The notes: a model not told the origin generated them from the sequence alone. 62,827 bases of DNA from CAYUIG01 sp964444685 (GCA_964444685.1 CAYUIG010000022.1:1-62827); one strand, 5' to 3'. Numbered from the stretch's first letter, positions 35,225-44,976 are shown. Numbers and translations: made by a program.

Positions 35225-37618
35225 CTAGTCGATGCGCAACGCGCGCAGCGGCGACACGCGGGCCGCACGCAGCGCGGGCACCAGCATCGCGAATCCCGCG
35301 ACGGCGGCGAGCAGCAGCGAGATCGCGCCGTAGACCAGCGGATCCACCGAGTCCACGTCGAACAGCAGCGTGCTCAGCCCGCCGCCCAGCAGAACCGCGA
35401 GCGCGAGGCCGAACGCGACCCCGATCCCTACCTGCAGCGCACCACGCCGCATCACCAGCGTGACGATGTTGCGACCTGTCGCGCCGAGCGCCATGCGCAC
35501 GCCGAACTCGCGCAGCCGCTTGCCTACCGTGAACGCGATCACGCCGTACAGCCCGATCGCCGCGAGCATCAGCGCGGCCAGCCCCGTCGCGCCCATGATG
35601 CCCGCACCGAAGCCGTAGAACCAGCTGTTGTCGCGCACCAGCTCCGCGTGCGTGCGCACTTCGTACAGGGGTACATCCGGATCCACCGCGAACGCCGCTT
35701 CTCGCAACGTCCGGAACAGCTGCGACGGCGCGCCCGTACGTGCGCGCACGGCCAGTGCCACGCTCGACGGCGCCGACTGCGCGAGCGGCACGTACACGCC
35801 CGCCGGATTGCGATCCTCCTGCGCATCGAGACCGCCCATCCACAGATCGGGGATCACGCCCACGATCGTGCGCCAGGGCGAATCGTCACCGAAGCGGATG
35901 CGCGCACCGATCGCGTCGCGGCCCTCGAAGTAGCGCGCGACGAAGCGCTCGTTTACCACCGCCACCGGCAAGCCGTCCGGGCCATCCTGCGCACCGAACA
36001 GCCGACCGTGGACCGCACGCACACCGAACGTTTCGAAGAACCCGGCATCCACTTCGGCGAGCCGTGCACGCGGGCGCGCATCATCGGACGCGTAGCTCTG
36101 TCCCTCGACCGCGAAGCGTGGGCGCGCCGCGCGGTCGCCGGGCAGCGTCGTGCCCAAACCCACGGCTGCAACCGCTGCGTCCGCACCGAGGCGCGCACGC
36201 AGCTCGTCGTAGAAGCGGAGGCGGCCGGCATCATCGAGATCGTCTGCGAGGCTGACGCGCGCCGTCGCAAGGGATTCGGTGGCGAAGCCGAAATCCACAC
36301 TGCGGACGTTCCACACGCCGCGCGCGAGCAGGCCCGTAGCGACGAGCAGCGCGAGCGAAAGCGCGACCTCGAGCACGACGAGGCCGTGCATGACACGGCC
36401 GAGGCGCAGACTCGTCGAGCCGCGCGCCTGATCCTGGAGCAGGGTCGTCGTATCACCGCGTGTGGCCCGGAGTGCGGGCAGCATGCCGGCGAGCAGCGCG
36501 GCCGCAGCAGCGAGCGCGAGCGCGAACAGGAGCGCCGAACCATCCACACGCGGTTCCGCCCAGTACGGCATGCGCCCCGCGAACACGCCCTCGAGGGCGC
36601 GCACCGCGCCGAGCGCTACGAGCAGACCCAGCGCAGCACCGGTCAGCGAGAGCAGCAGCGACTCCGCCAGCACGCCGCCAACGATGCGACGGCGGCTGCC
36701 GCCGAGTGCGGAAAGGATGGCCAGCTCGCGCACACGGTGCACGACGCGGACGATCAGCAGGTTCGCCACATTCGTGCACGCCACCACCAGCACCAGCATC
36801 ACTGCACCCAGCATGATCCACATCTGGCGCGTTGCCGTCTCACCGAGGAAGCGCTCCGTGTACGGCTTCACCGCGACGCCCATGTCGCGGTTCGTGGCCG
36901 GATAGTCTTGCGCCATGCGCGCGGCGATCACCGCGAACTCGGCGCGCGCGTCGTCGCCCGACAATCCGTCATGGAGCCGGCCGAACACGTCCATCGTGCC
37001 GAAGGACGGATCCGCTTCCGCGCGCGCGTCCACGGCGAGCGGCAGCCACAGGTCCTCGTCACCGGGGAAGCGGAACGCCGCGGGCATCACGCCTACGACG
37101 GTATGCGGCGCACCATCCACCCACACCGTGCGGCCGAGCGCTGCGGGATCGGAGCCGAAGCGGTCACGCCAGAGGTCGTGGCCGAGCACCACCGCGCCGG
37201 TCTCGTTGTCGTCGAACGTGCGGCCGAGCGCGGGCACCTCGCGCAGCACGGCGAACGCGTTCGGCGTCACCCACCCGGCGTTCCAGCGGTCCGTGCCGCG
37301 CTCCGCGCGCAGTGTCACGGTGCCGGTGCGAAACGCAGCCAGGTCCTCGAAGGAACGCTGCTGCTCGCGCCAGCCGAGATAGTCCCGCGCCGCCGCACCC
37401 CAGCCCTCGCCGGTTGCCCCGTGAGGCCGGCGCTCCAGGTGCATGACGCGCTTGCCCTCCTCGACCGGGAGGCCGCGCAGCACCGTCGCATCGATGAGGC
37501 TGAACATCGCGGTCGGCAGACCGATCCCGAGACCGAGCGCCAGCACCGCCGCCGCTGCCACAGCCGGCTCGCGCACGATCGCGCGCGCCGCTCGCCGCAC
37601 TTCCAGCCACAGGACCAT
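35225..37618 (-). CDS. ADOP-type ABC permease (orphan duplicated FtsX permease)
   Basis: A 797-residue permease of the Acidobacterial duplicated orphan permease type. The first half begins EVRRAARAIVREPAVAAAAVLALGLGIGLPTAMFSLIDATVLRGLP, then a MacB-type periplasmic domain (DYLGWREQQRSFEDLAAF, FDDNETGAVVLGHDLWRDRFG) and an FtsX block ending LRATRGD. A second copy follows and ends VGKRLREFGVRMALGATGRNIV...VPALRAARVSPLRALRID. Such permeases usually lack a linked ATPase, as here. The substrate is unknown; efflux roles are guessed for relatives. It starts behind a GGGGGAG box and has a 178-bp divergent spacer with the TonB receptor. Confidence 0.93.
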   Translation of the reverse strand: MVLWLEVRRAARAIVREPAVAAAAVLALGLGIGLPTAMFSLIDATVLRGLPVEEGKRVMHLERRPHGATGEGWGAAARDYLGWREQQRSFEDLAAFRTGTVTLRAERGTDRWNAGWVTPNAFAVLREVPALGRTFDDNETGAVVLGHDLWRDRFGSDPAALGRTVWVDGAPHTVVGVMPAAFRFPGDEDLWLPLAVDARAEADPSFGTMDVFGRLHDGLSGDDARAEFAVIAARMAQDYPATNRDMGVAVKPYTERFLGETATRQMWIMLGAVMLVLVVACTNVANLLIVRVVHRVRELAILSALGGSRRRIVGGVLAESLLLSLTGAALGLLVALGAVRALEGVFAGRMPYWAEPRVDGSALLFALALAAAAALLAGMLPALRATRGDTTTLLQDQARGSTSLRLGRVMHGLVVLEVALSLALLVATGLLARGVWNVRSVDFGFATESLATARVSLADDLDDAGRLRFYDELRARLGADAAVAAVGLGTTLPGDRAARPRFAVEGQSYASDDARPRARLAEVDAGFFETFGVRAVHGRLFGAQDGPDGLPVAVVNERFVARYFEGRDAIGARIRFGDDSPWRTIVGVIPDLWMGGLDAQEDRNPAGVYVPLAQSAPSSVALAVRARTGAPSQLFRTLREAAFAVDPDVPLYEVRTHAELVRDNSWFYGFGAGIMGATGLAALMLAAIGLYGVIAFTVGKRLREFGVRMALGATGRNIVTLVMRRGALQVGIGVAFGLALAVLLGGGLSTLLFDVDSVDPLVYGAISLLLAAVAGFAMLVPALRAARVSPLRALRID

Positions 37619-37726
37619 GGCTCCCCCGTTTCGTGTGGTCGACGTCTTCCTTTACGCGTTCGCACCGCCCGGGATTCAACAGCAGGCAACGTTTCCCATG
37701 CCATGTGCATCCAAGTGCGTGGAACA

Positions 37727-37755
37727 TTGGCCCGTTACGGGCTGTCAGATATGGG
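37727..37755 (+). promoter_or_regulatory. Putative promoter with palindrome upstream of TonB receptor
   Basis: TTGGCC (37727-37732), 17 bp, and TATGGG (37750-37755) form a weak promoter. Within it lies a perfect 13-bp palindrome GCCCGT-T-ACGGGC (37730-37742), placed where a repressor could act. The start codon at 37797 is 41 nt downstream. Confidence 0.35.
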
Positions 37756-37796
37756 TTGTCCCGCCTCCCCGTATGGACCGTCTGCCGGAGAACGTC

Positions 37797-40229
37797 ATGC
37801 GCCGCGCCGCTTTCCTTGCCTTCCTGCTGCTTCTCCCATCCGCCGCAGGTTCGGCACAGGAGCGACCCGTCCTGCCGCAGGCACCGGGCATCATCCACGG
37901 CGTCGTCGCGAGTGCCGAGGGCCAGCCGCTCGAATCCGCGGCCATTACAGTGCGCAGCGCAGCCGACTCCGCCGTCGTCACGGGCGTCCTCACGAACGCC
38001 GCCGGCCGGTTCCGCATCGAAGGGCTGCCGCTCGGCCGCTACCTCGTGCACGTCAGCTTCATCGGTTACACGTCCGCCGACCTCGAAACGGTCGAGCTCA
38101 CCGCGGCCAACCCCGTCCGGGACCTCGGCACGACCGGACTCGAGCTCGCCCCCGTCTCCCTTGAAGGCGTGGAAGCGGCGGCCGAGCGGTCACCGGTGAT
38201 CCTGGAGGCGGATCGCACCATCTACGACACGAAGGCGATGCCGGCGGCCGAGGGTGGCAGCGCGGCGGATGTGCTGCGTCAGATCGACGAGTTGGAGGTC
38301 GACTTCAACGGCAAGGTTTCGCTCGCCGGCAACCGGCCCGTGGCCATTCACATCAACGGCCGGCCCGCGCCCATGAAGGGCGAGCAGCTCGATCGCTTCC
38401 TGTCGCAGCTCTCCGGCAAGATGGTGTCGAAGGTCGAGGTCATGCCGAATCCGTCCGCGAAGCACGACCCTGAAGGCATGGGCGGCATCGTAAACATCGT
38501 GCTGCGCGAAAACGTCGACCTCGGCCTCAGCGGCAACTTCGGACTGCACTCCGACTCGCGCGGCAACCGCGGACTGAGCGGGCGGCTCGCATGGCAGAAA
38601 GGCCGCTTCACCTTCTTCGGCGGCGGCAGCGGCAGCATCGGTGACGACAGGAGCCGCAGCTACGACCTGCGCCAGAACCTGATCTCGACGCCCGTTACCT
38701 TCTTCGAGCAGACCGGCCGGTCCAACCACGAGAGCGGCTACGCGTTCGGTGATTTCAGTGCCGAGTTCAAGCTGGCGGAAAAAACGATTCTCTGGGGCAA
38801 CGGCTACGGCTCGACGAATCGCTTCGACACGTTCGGCAGCACACTGTACGGCATCTACGACGAGAACGACGTCTACATCGACCGCTACACGCGTATCACC
38901 ACCAACGAGTCGGACCATCTGTTCTACGACGTCGGGCTCGGCCTCAAGCACCAGTTCGTACCGCAGCGTCACGAGCTCACGATGGACGTGCGCAGGAACG
39001 CCAACGGCGGCCAGTCGCTCGTCGAGGCGCTGAAGGAACCAGAAATCGAGGGCGAGCCGCGGGAGCTCACGGAGAACGACACGGACGACGACTACGCCGC
39101 CACCACCGTGCGCGCGGACTACGTGCGGCCGTGGGGACAGGGCGGGAACCTGTCCGCGGGCATCAGCATCGCGCACCGCACCACGGATCAGGATGCGCTC
39201 CAGCAGATCTACGGGGACGTTTCCGATCCCGATCCGCACACCTATACCCCGACCGCATTCACGCACGATGAGTGGATCCGCTCGGTGTATCTGACCGCCG
39301 CTCGCCGGATCGGCCGCTTCAACCTGCAGGCGGGCCTGCGCGGCGAGTTCGCAGCCACGGAGTTCGCGCTCGGAACGACGGGCGAGGTGTTCGAGAACGA
39401 CTACAACAGCGTGTTCCCGAACTTCAGCGTCGCGTACGAGCTGTCACAGGGGAAGACGCTGCGTGTCGGCTACTCGAAGCGTGTCGGCCGCCCGCCGGTC
39501 TTCTACCTGAATCCATTCCGTCCGACTACGGACCCGCTCAACCGCTTCGAGGGCAACCCGCACCTCGGTCCGAACTACACGCACTCCTTCAACGCTGACC
39601 TGAGCTGGATCGGGACGAAGGGGACGCTCCGCATCGCGCCCTACATGAACCGCACGGTGGACAGCTGGGAATCGATCAAGCACGTGGACGAGAACGGCGT
39701 GGCAGTAACGACGTACGAAAACTCGGCGGAGATGCGGCGCATCGGCACGAACTTCACGATCGGACTTCGCCCGCAGGGACGGATCGGCGGCTCGATCGGC
39801 TTCTCGGTGTTCCACGTCCGCAACGACGCGACGAACATCTCGCAGGAGTTCGAGCGTGAGTCGCTGCGCTGGTCGACGAGCACGTATCTGACCGGCCGCA
39901 TCACCAATGCACTGAGCGCGACGATGAACGCGCACTATCAGCCGCCGCGCGACCTGCCGCAGGGACGCCAGAGCGGGTTCGTCTTCTCGTCGATCGGCCT
40001 GCGTCAGCAGCTCTTCGCCGGGAAGGCCACGGTGAACCTGTACGTGAACGACCCGCTCGACATCGCGCGCTACCGGATGGAGACGCGGGACGCAACGCAC
40101 ATCCAGCTGTCGCGCACGACGCGGCCGATGCGGTCGGCGAGTTTCAGCCTGAGCTACAACTTCGGGAAGCCGCCACAGCAGCACAGCCGCAGGGACGAGG
40201 CGGCCGACCCGGGTACGATCCGCCAGTAG
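37797..40229 (+). CDS. TonB-dependent receptor, CarboxypepD_reg + OMP_b-brl_3 type
   Basis: An 810-residue outer-membrane receptor. Signal peptide MRRAAFLAFLLLLPSAAGSAQ, then a carboxypeptidase-regulatory-like domain (about 30-115, GIIHGVVASAEGQPLESAAITV... LTNAAGRFRIEGLPLGRYLVHVSFIGY). A plug-like domain follows: GSAADVLRQIDELEVDFNGKVSLAGN, INGRPAPMKGEQL, and VEVMPNPSAKHDPEGMGGIVNIVL. The barrel is of the PF14905 type, the layout common in Bacteroidota. The C-terminus ends with an RRDEAADPGTIRQ extension rather than an aromatic residue. The start behind GCCGGAG at 37797 is preferred to ATG at 37773. The cargo is unknown. Confidence 0.9.
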   Translation: MRRAAFLAFLLLLPSAAGSAQERPVLPQAPGIIHGVVASAEGQPLESAAITVRSAADSAVVTGVLTNAAGRFRIEGLPLGRYLVHVSFIGYTSADLETVELTAANPVRDLGTTGLELAPVSLEGVEAAAERSPVILEADRTIYDTKAMPAAEGGSAADVLRQIDELEVDFNGKVSLAGNRPVAIHINGRPAPMKGEQLDRFLSQLSGKMVSKVEVMPNPSAKHDPEGMGGIVNIVLRENVDLGLSGNFGLHSDSRGNRGLSGRLAWQKGRFTFFGGGSGSIGDDRSRSYDLRQNLISTPVTFFEQTGRSNHESGYAFGDFSAEFKLAEKTILWGNGYGSTNRFDTFGSTLYGIYDENDVYIDRYTRITTNESDHLFYDVGLGLKHQFVPQRHELTMDVRRNANGGQSLVEALKEPEIEGEPRELTENDTDDDYAATTVRADYVRPWGQGGNLSAGISIAHRTTDQDALQQIYGDVSDPDPHTYTPTAFTHDEWIRSVYLTAARRIGRFNLQAGLRGEFAATEFALGTTGEVFENDYNSVFPNFSVAYELSQGKTLRVGYSKRVGRPPVFYLNPFRPTTDPLNRFEGNPHLGPNYTHSFNADLSWIGTKGTLRIAPYMNRTVDSWESIKHVDENGVAVTTYENSAEMRRIGTNFTIGLRPQGRIGGSIGFSVFHVRNDATNISQEFERESLRWSTSTYLTGRITNALSATMNAHYQPPRDLPQGRQSGFVFSSIGLRQQLFAGKATVNLYVNDPLDIARYRMETRDATHIQLSRTTRPMRSASFSLSYNFGKPPQQHSRRDEAADPGTIRQ

Positions 40230-40232
40230 GCG

Positions 40233-42294
40233 TCAGGCCGCGCGCACCGCGCGTTCGTCGAGCACGGCGCGCATCGCGGCGATCAGCTCGGCGGGGGCCA
40301 TCGGCTTGGCGAGGAAGCGCTGCTGCGGCGGCATCGGCCCCTCGTCCGACAGCACCTCGTTGCGCGTGTAGCCAGACACGAACACCACACCCAGCGACCC
40401 GCAGCTCTCCGCCATCTGCTTGACCATCTCGATCCCGCCCATCTCGGGCATGATCACGTCGGTCACGACGCCGTCGATCGGCGGGTCGGCCGCCGCACAG
40501 ATCTCGAGCGCCTCGCGCCCGTTCGTCGCTTCCAGCACGTCGTAACCCGCGCGGCGCAGCACGCGGCCGAGGAACTGTCGCACCGCGTGCTCGTCCTCCA
40601 CGAGCAGCACGCGTTCGCTGCCGCCGCGCGCAGGCTCCGGTGTAGCCGGCGCCGACTCGATCGTCACCGGCTTCTCCACCGCCGGCAGCAGGATCGTGAA
40701 GAGCGTACCCTTCCCCGGCTCGCTCTCGACCGAGATGCTGCCGCCGCTCTGCCTCACGATGCCATACACCGTGGCCAGGCCGAGACCGGTCCCCTTCCCG
40801 ACCGGCTTGGTAGTGAAGAACGGCTCGAAGACCAGGCGGCGCGTCGCATCGTCCATCCCGTGGCCGGTATCGCGGACGCGCAGCCGCAGATGCGTGCCGC
40901 CGCGGTCGGTGCCGAGGCGCGCGGCCCCACCCTCATCGATCTCGACGCGATCGGTCGCAATCGTCAACTCGCCGCCGCGCGGCATGGCATCGCGTGCATT
41001 CGTGGCCAGGTTCATGAGCACCTGGCCGAGCTGGCCCGGGTCCGCCTTCACGGGCGGCACGTCACCCAGCTCGAGCTTCAGCACGATGTCCTCCCCGATC
41101 AGCCGCCGCAGCAGGCGCGTCGTGTCCTGCACCGTCTCGTTCGGCAGGATTACGCGCACCTGGAGCTGCTGGCGCCGGCCGAACGCGAGGAGCTGCTGCG
41201 TCAGCTCAGCCGCGCGTCGGCCGGCCTTCATGATCTCGTCCAGGTCCGCGGCTACCGCCTCGTTCTCTCCCGCGTTGCGCCGCGCTTCGTCCGCCATTCC
41301 CAGAATCGTCGTCAGCAGGTTGTTGAAATCGTGTGCCACACCGCCCGCGAGGCGGCCGACCGCCTCGAGCTTTTGCGCGTGCACCAGCTTCTCCTCGAGG
41401 CTGCGGCGCTCGGTGACATCCTCGATCATCAGAATGCCGAGATCGAAGNNNNNNNNNNNNNNNNNNNNNNNNNNNNNNNNNNNNNNNNNNNNNNNNNNNN
41501 NNNNNNNNNNNNNNNNNNNNNNNNNNNNNNNNNNNNNNNNNNNNNNNNCGGTGCAACTCATCCGTGCGATCGCGCACCCGGTTCTCGAGTTCGCGATTGC
41601 TCTCCTCGAGTCCCCGGCGCGCCTCCTGGAGCCGCTCGACCATGCTGTTGAAGATCGCGCCCAGCTCGCCCAGCTCGTCGCGCGAGGTGATGCGGACGCG
41701 TCCCGACAGCTCGCCAGCAGAGATGCGTTCGGTCGCAGCAACGAGGCTCGCCAGCGGGCCCGTGATGATCGAGCCGACCAGCCACACGCCCAGCAGCCCC
41801 ACCGCGAACACGGCAAGGCTCACCGCCGCGATGCTCGCCCGGCTCTCCTGCACCGCGGCTTCCACACCGGCCAGCGAGAGTCCGATCAGCACCTGGCCCA
41901 CGATCTCGCCCTGATGGACCGCGGGTGCACGCACGTGCAGCGCACCGTCGCTTTCCCACACGGTCTCGCTGTCCAGCCGACTCGCTTTCGGTGCAGCCCC
42001 GCGCGATGCGGCCACCACGCCGTTCGCATCGAGGACGCTGACGTAGCTCAGCTCCGGCACCTGCTCCAGTGCTGCGATCGCCTCATGGACGCCGGCGTCA
42101 TCCGTGAAGTAGAGCGCCGCACTCGCCGTATACGCGGTGAGCCGCGCTACACTGACCGCCTTGTCGCGCATCGCCGTGACCGCCTGCTCCTCGATGCGGC
42201 CCGGGAAGTACGCGAACATGAACAGCGAGATCACACCCAGCACGACCGTGAGGCCCGCGCCCAGCTTCCCGCGGATGGTCCACGCGGGCTTCAT
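40233..42294 (-). CDS. Hybrid sensor histidine kinase, CHASE8-HAMP-[gap]-HisKA-HATPase-REC
   Basis: A membrane-bound hybrid kinase broken by an assembly gap. The N-terminal part has TM1 (12-30), a periplasmic CHASE8-like sensor (about 35-150, AYTASAALYFTDDAGVHEAIAAL, VSVLDANGVVAAS), TM2 (about 157-178) and a HAMP domain (MVERLQEARRG). After the gap: a short PAS-like end (DLGILMIEDVTERRSLEEKL), H-box GGVAHDFNNLL, N-box LATNARDAMP, DTGHGM, GTGLGLATV, and a C-terminal receiver with phospho-acceptor Asp in VVTDVIMPEMGG and Lys in FLAKP. The CHASE8-HAMP half resembles the input of the diguanylate cyclase YfiN, and a YfiR-like protein is encoded immediately upstream with 4-bp overlap. Confidence 0.9.
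41449..41548. other. Assembly gap (100 N)
   Basis: Exactly 100 N inside the histidine kinase gene, between the HAMP-coiled-coil and HisKA segments. With 100 bases the two halves are one base out of frame, so the real gap has another length and probably hides a PAS domain. Confidence 0.99.
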
Positions 42295-42854
42295 CGCACC
42301 TCCGCAAGCCGCAGAAGCTGCGATCCGAACTCGCTGCCCGCCGCACGCGCCGCGTTCCGGTCGATCAGAATGATGGGGCGGCCGGCTCGTTCGCCGACCG
42401 CCACCGCCACACCATCCTCCGAATGTTCGGGTACACCCGACAGCGTGAGCACTCCCGAGGCCGCCAGGGCCTGCGTGAGCGCACTCACGTCGACAGATCG
42501 CAGCGGCGTGAGGTAGGCGACGTCCGCGCGCGCGTCCCGCAGCTGCGCCCGCAGCGTCGCAGGATCGTCGAGCGCGACAGGGGCCATGCGCAGGGCACGC
42601 CCTTCGATGAACGCTACACTCGATGCGCGCGCGGCTGCGATGAGCTCGTCCTTCGTCCGCACCGACTCGCCGTACTCTGGCTGATGCACGACCGCGATGA
42701 CGATCTCGTCGCCCATCCGGTCCAGCCGCCGATCGAACGTGAGAATCTTCACGAACAGCTGGAACTGGAGTTCCGCCGGAACGGCATCCGCTACGCCCAC
42801 GGCGAGCGCCGCGGCCGCAGTCAGCTTCAGGAGCAAGGCGCCGAACAGTTTCAT
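42291..42854 (-). CDS. YfiR/DUF4154-like periplasmic protein
   Basis: A 187-residue exported protein. MKLFGALLLKLTAAAALAVGVADA is the signal peptide. The mature domain matches the YfiR family: FQLFVKILTFDRRL in place of the usual F-x-KF near the start, DEIVIAVVHQPEYGES, and the C-terminal signature AVAVGERAGRPIILIDRNAARAAGSEFGSQLLRLAEV. In Pseudomonas, YfiR binds the periplasmic CHASE8 domain of YfiN and represses it until envelope stress frees YfiN. Here the adjacent gene is a CHASE8-HAMP histidine kinase rather than a cyclase. It overlaps both neighbours by 4 bp. Confidence 0.85.
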   Translation of the reverse strand: MKLFGALLLKLTAAAALAVGVADAVPAELQFQLFVKILTFDRRLDRMGDEIVIAVVHQPEYGESVRTKDELIAAARASSVAFIEGRALRMAPVALDDPATLRAQLRDARADVAYLTPLRSVDVSALTQALAASGVLTLSGVPEHSEDGVAVAVGERAGRPIILIDRNAARAAGSEFGSQLLRLAEVR

Positions 42855-44812
42855 CGGTGCAGCGTGTACTCCACCCCGAGGAGGATCTGCCGACCGCGCT
42901 GCACGATCGAGCCCGGATCGTGCTCCGGTCCGCCCGGCAGTGCGTAGTCGGTGTCGAAGACGTTCCGCACCCGCAGGGAGGGTGTGAAGCCCGGCAGGAT
43001 CTCCTCGGCGAGGAGGTTCAGGTCCGCGAGGAAGAACGCGTCGGTCTTCCCCCCGTCGAGCATCCGCCGCTCCGACTCGTACCGTGCGGACACGCCGGCA
43101 TGGAGCGGACCGGTCACGGGCACGGTCGCGGCCACGCGGCCGATGAAGGACGGCACGTCCGACAGCGACGCGTCGTGCTCGTCGTGCGCCTCGGTGTACG
43201 CGGCGCTCACCTTCACGATCGCCGAGCCGAACCCCGCGCGGGCGCCGATCTCGAACCCCTTCGCGGTGGCGGCGCCGTGATTCTCGAAGCGCGTCGTTTC
43301 GTCCTCGTGCAGGATCGCATCGATGAGGTCGCGCACCTTTGAACGATATGCGGCAGCGGTGAGGTATGCAGAGCGCCCCACCCGCCGCTCGAGCACCACC
43401 TCCGTCGTGCGCACGCGCTCAGGACGGATCGGCAGCGCCGGCAGCCACAGCTCGCCGTCCTCGTAGTATTGCTCGTAAACGTTGGGGCGGCGGAACGCCG
43501 TCCCGTCCAGAAGCTTCACGGACGTGCGCGCATCCGGACGGAAGACGAGGGCGGCACGCGGTGCGGTGAAGCCCGTCCCGCGGCTCGTCTCGTCACGCCG
43601 CACACCGAGCACCCCCATGAGCTGGGGCAGGATCTGCCACTCCCCCTGCACATACGCGGACCAGGTCGAGAACGGCTCGTTCAGCTCGACCCACGACTCA
43701 CCCTCCGCCACCATCCAGTAGTCCGCACGTGTGTGATCGCGATAGTCGCCGCCAGCGATCATGCGCAGCGACGGTATCGGGTCCCACGTCACCTGCGCCT
43801 CCGCCATCAGCCGGCGCGCCGTCGTGCCGTCCTCGAAGATCACCCCTTCGTACGGGTAGTAGCCGAGGTACTCGTACAGGTCGTACGCCGCGGACGTCTC
43901 GATCTGGAGCCGCGCATCCGGCCGCATCGTCACCGATGCATCCAGCAGCGACCACGCGTCGAAAGTCCGCAGGCGGGCATCCCCCGGATCCGTGCCCCAC
44001 GACGCGGTGGGTATGTGCTTCCACCGCTCCGAGCGACGCATGCGCAGCTTGACCGGACCCGCCGCGAGCTCTGCGAAGGCGCCACGGTACTCATCGCCAT
44101 CGAGGCCGTCGTACACATCGGAGCCGAGCAGATAGTCCGTACCGTCGTCGACGCTCCACTCGCCCATCGCAAGGAGCGACACGTTCGGATTCGGGTCCGC
44201 GCCCGCGAGCACCACACCGTGCCGCTGCGACGGCGTGCCCGCGACCACGTCCATCTCGACCCCGGACAACGACGACGGCGCGCGCGTCACCAGGTTCACC
44301 ACGGCGAACATCGCGTTGTCGCCGTACAGTGCCGACCCCGGGCCGCGCACGACTTCGATCCTGTCGAGGATGTGCAGATTCAGCGCGAGCTCGGTGCCGG
44401 TCTGCGCCTGGCCGTACACACCATCATTGATCGGATGCCCGTCCAGCAGCAGCAGAATCCGGTTGTTGTAGTCGGAAGGTCGGCTGAATCCGCGCACGCC
44501 GACGGCGCCGTAGTTCCTGTCGTTCGAGACCCACAGCCCCGGTACCTGCGCGAGCGCGTCCTCCAGCGTCCGATAGCCGTGCCGCCGGATCTCCTCGGAA
44601 GTGATGATCGTGACCGACGACGGCGCGTCCCACGCATACTGCTCGTGCCGCGACGCCGCCTCCACCTTCACGTTGAGCAGCGAGTCCAGCGACAGCGCGG
44701 CCGCATCGCGCGCCTGCGCCGCCAGACGCCCGGGGATCACGCATGCCAAGGCCCCCAGCGCCGCCAAGGCGACGCGGCCCGGCCCGCTCCGTCGCGGTCG
44801 GTGTGCGTACAT
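42851..44812 (-). CDS. TonB-dependent receptor linked to YfiR/kinase
   Basis: A 653-residue outer-membrane receptor with a signal sequence (ALAALGALACVIPGRLAAQ). The plug follows: SLDSLLNVKVEAASRHEQYAWDAPSSVTIITSEEIRRHGYRTLEDALAQVPGLWVSNDRNYGAVGVRGF, then LLLLDGHPINDGVYGQ and IEVVRGPGSALYGDNAMFAVVNLVTR. This is the classic siderophore/cobalamin-receptor type and unlike the receptor at 37797. The barrel ends RQILLGVEYTLHR. Its ATG is preceded by GGAAG. The 3' end overlaps the YfiR-like gene by 4 bp and the kinase follows, so it probably reports an outer-membrane ligand or state to the kinase. Ligand unknown. Confidence 0.9.
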   Translation of the reverse strand: MYAHRPRRSGPGRVALAALGALACVIPGRLAAQARDAAALSLDSLLNVKVEAASRHEQYAWDAPSSVTIITSEEIRRHGYRTLEDALAQVPGLWVSNDRNYGAVGVRGFSRPSDYNNRILLLLDGHPINDGVYGQAQTGTELALNLHILDRIEVVRGPGSALYGDNAMFAVVNLVTRAPSSLSGVEMDVVAGTPSQRHGVVLAGADPNPNVSLLAMGEWSVDDGTDYLLGSDVYDGLDGDEYRGAFAELAAGPVKLRMRRSERWKHIPTASWGTDPGDARLRTFDAWSLLDASVTMRPDARLQIETSAAYDLYEYLGYYPYEGVIFEDGTTARRLMAEAQVTWDPIPSLRMIAGGDYRDHTRADYWMVAEGESWVELNEPFSTWSAYVQGEWQILPQLMGVLGVRRDETSRGTGFTAPRAALVFRPDARTSVKLLDGTAFRRPNVYEQYYEDGELWLPALPIRPERVRTTEVVLERRVGRSAYLTAAAYRSKVRDLIDAILHEDETTRFENHGAATAKGFEIGARAGFGSAIVKVSAAYTEAHDEHDASLSDVPSFIGRVAATVPVTGPLHAGVSARYESERRMLDGGKTDAFFLADLNLLAEEILPGFTPSLRVRNVFDTDYALPGGPEHDPGSIVQRGRQILLGVEYTLHR

Positions 44813-44891
44813 GGGCTTCCATGAGATGGGCGGCTCGCGCCGCGGGTTCGGTCGGGGGAGACCGGGCGGGACCCACGAGTGCGGCCGCAAC

Positions 44892-44908
44892 TGCGACCGC
44901 GGCGCCAA
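44892..44908 (-). promoter_or_regulatory. Possible sigma-54 promoter of the receptor operon
   Basis: On the minus strand TTGGCGCCGCGGTCGCA has the GG-N10-GC spacing of sigma-54 promoters (consensus TGGCAC-N5-TTGCA, with one mismatch in each box). It lies 80-95 bp upstream of the receptor start and 28 bp downstream of the tandem palindromes. GC-rich chance matches are common, so this is tentative. Confidence 0.28.
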
Positions 44909-44935
44909 CGATCGCGCCGCGGCCCATTTTTCGGT

Positions 44936-44976
44936 ATAGGGGGCGACCCCCCTATTTGTAGGGAATTTCCCTACAA
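44936..44976. promoter_or_regulatory. Two tandem palindromes before the receptor operon
   Basis: Site 1 (44956-44976): arms TTGTAGGGAA and TTCCCTACAA separated by one T. Site 2 (44936-44955): ATAGGGGG, loop CGAC, CCCCCTAT. Both contain TAGGG...CCCTA, and their centres are about 20.5 bp apart, two helical turns. Site 1 covers the nrfA stop codon. It looks like tandem binding of a dimeric regulator. Alternatives: hairpins that stabilise or end the nrfHA transcript. Confidence 0.6.

Noticed and set aside
44956..44976. Intrinsic terminator of nrfHA
   Set aside because: The 1-nt centre is poor for an RNA loop, there is no T tract, and a second palindrome lies two turns away; a binding site fits better, although a role in transcript stability is not excluded.
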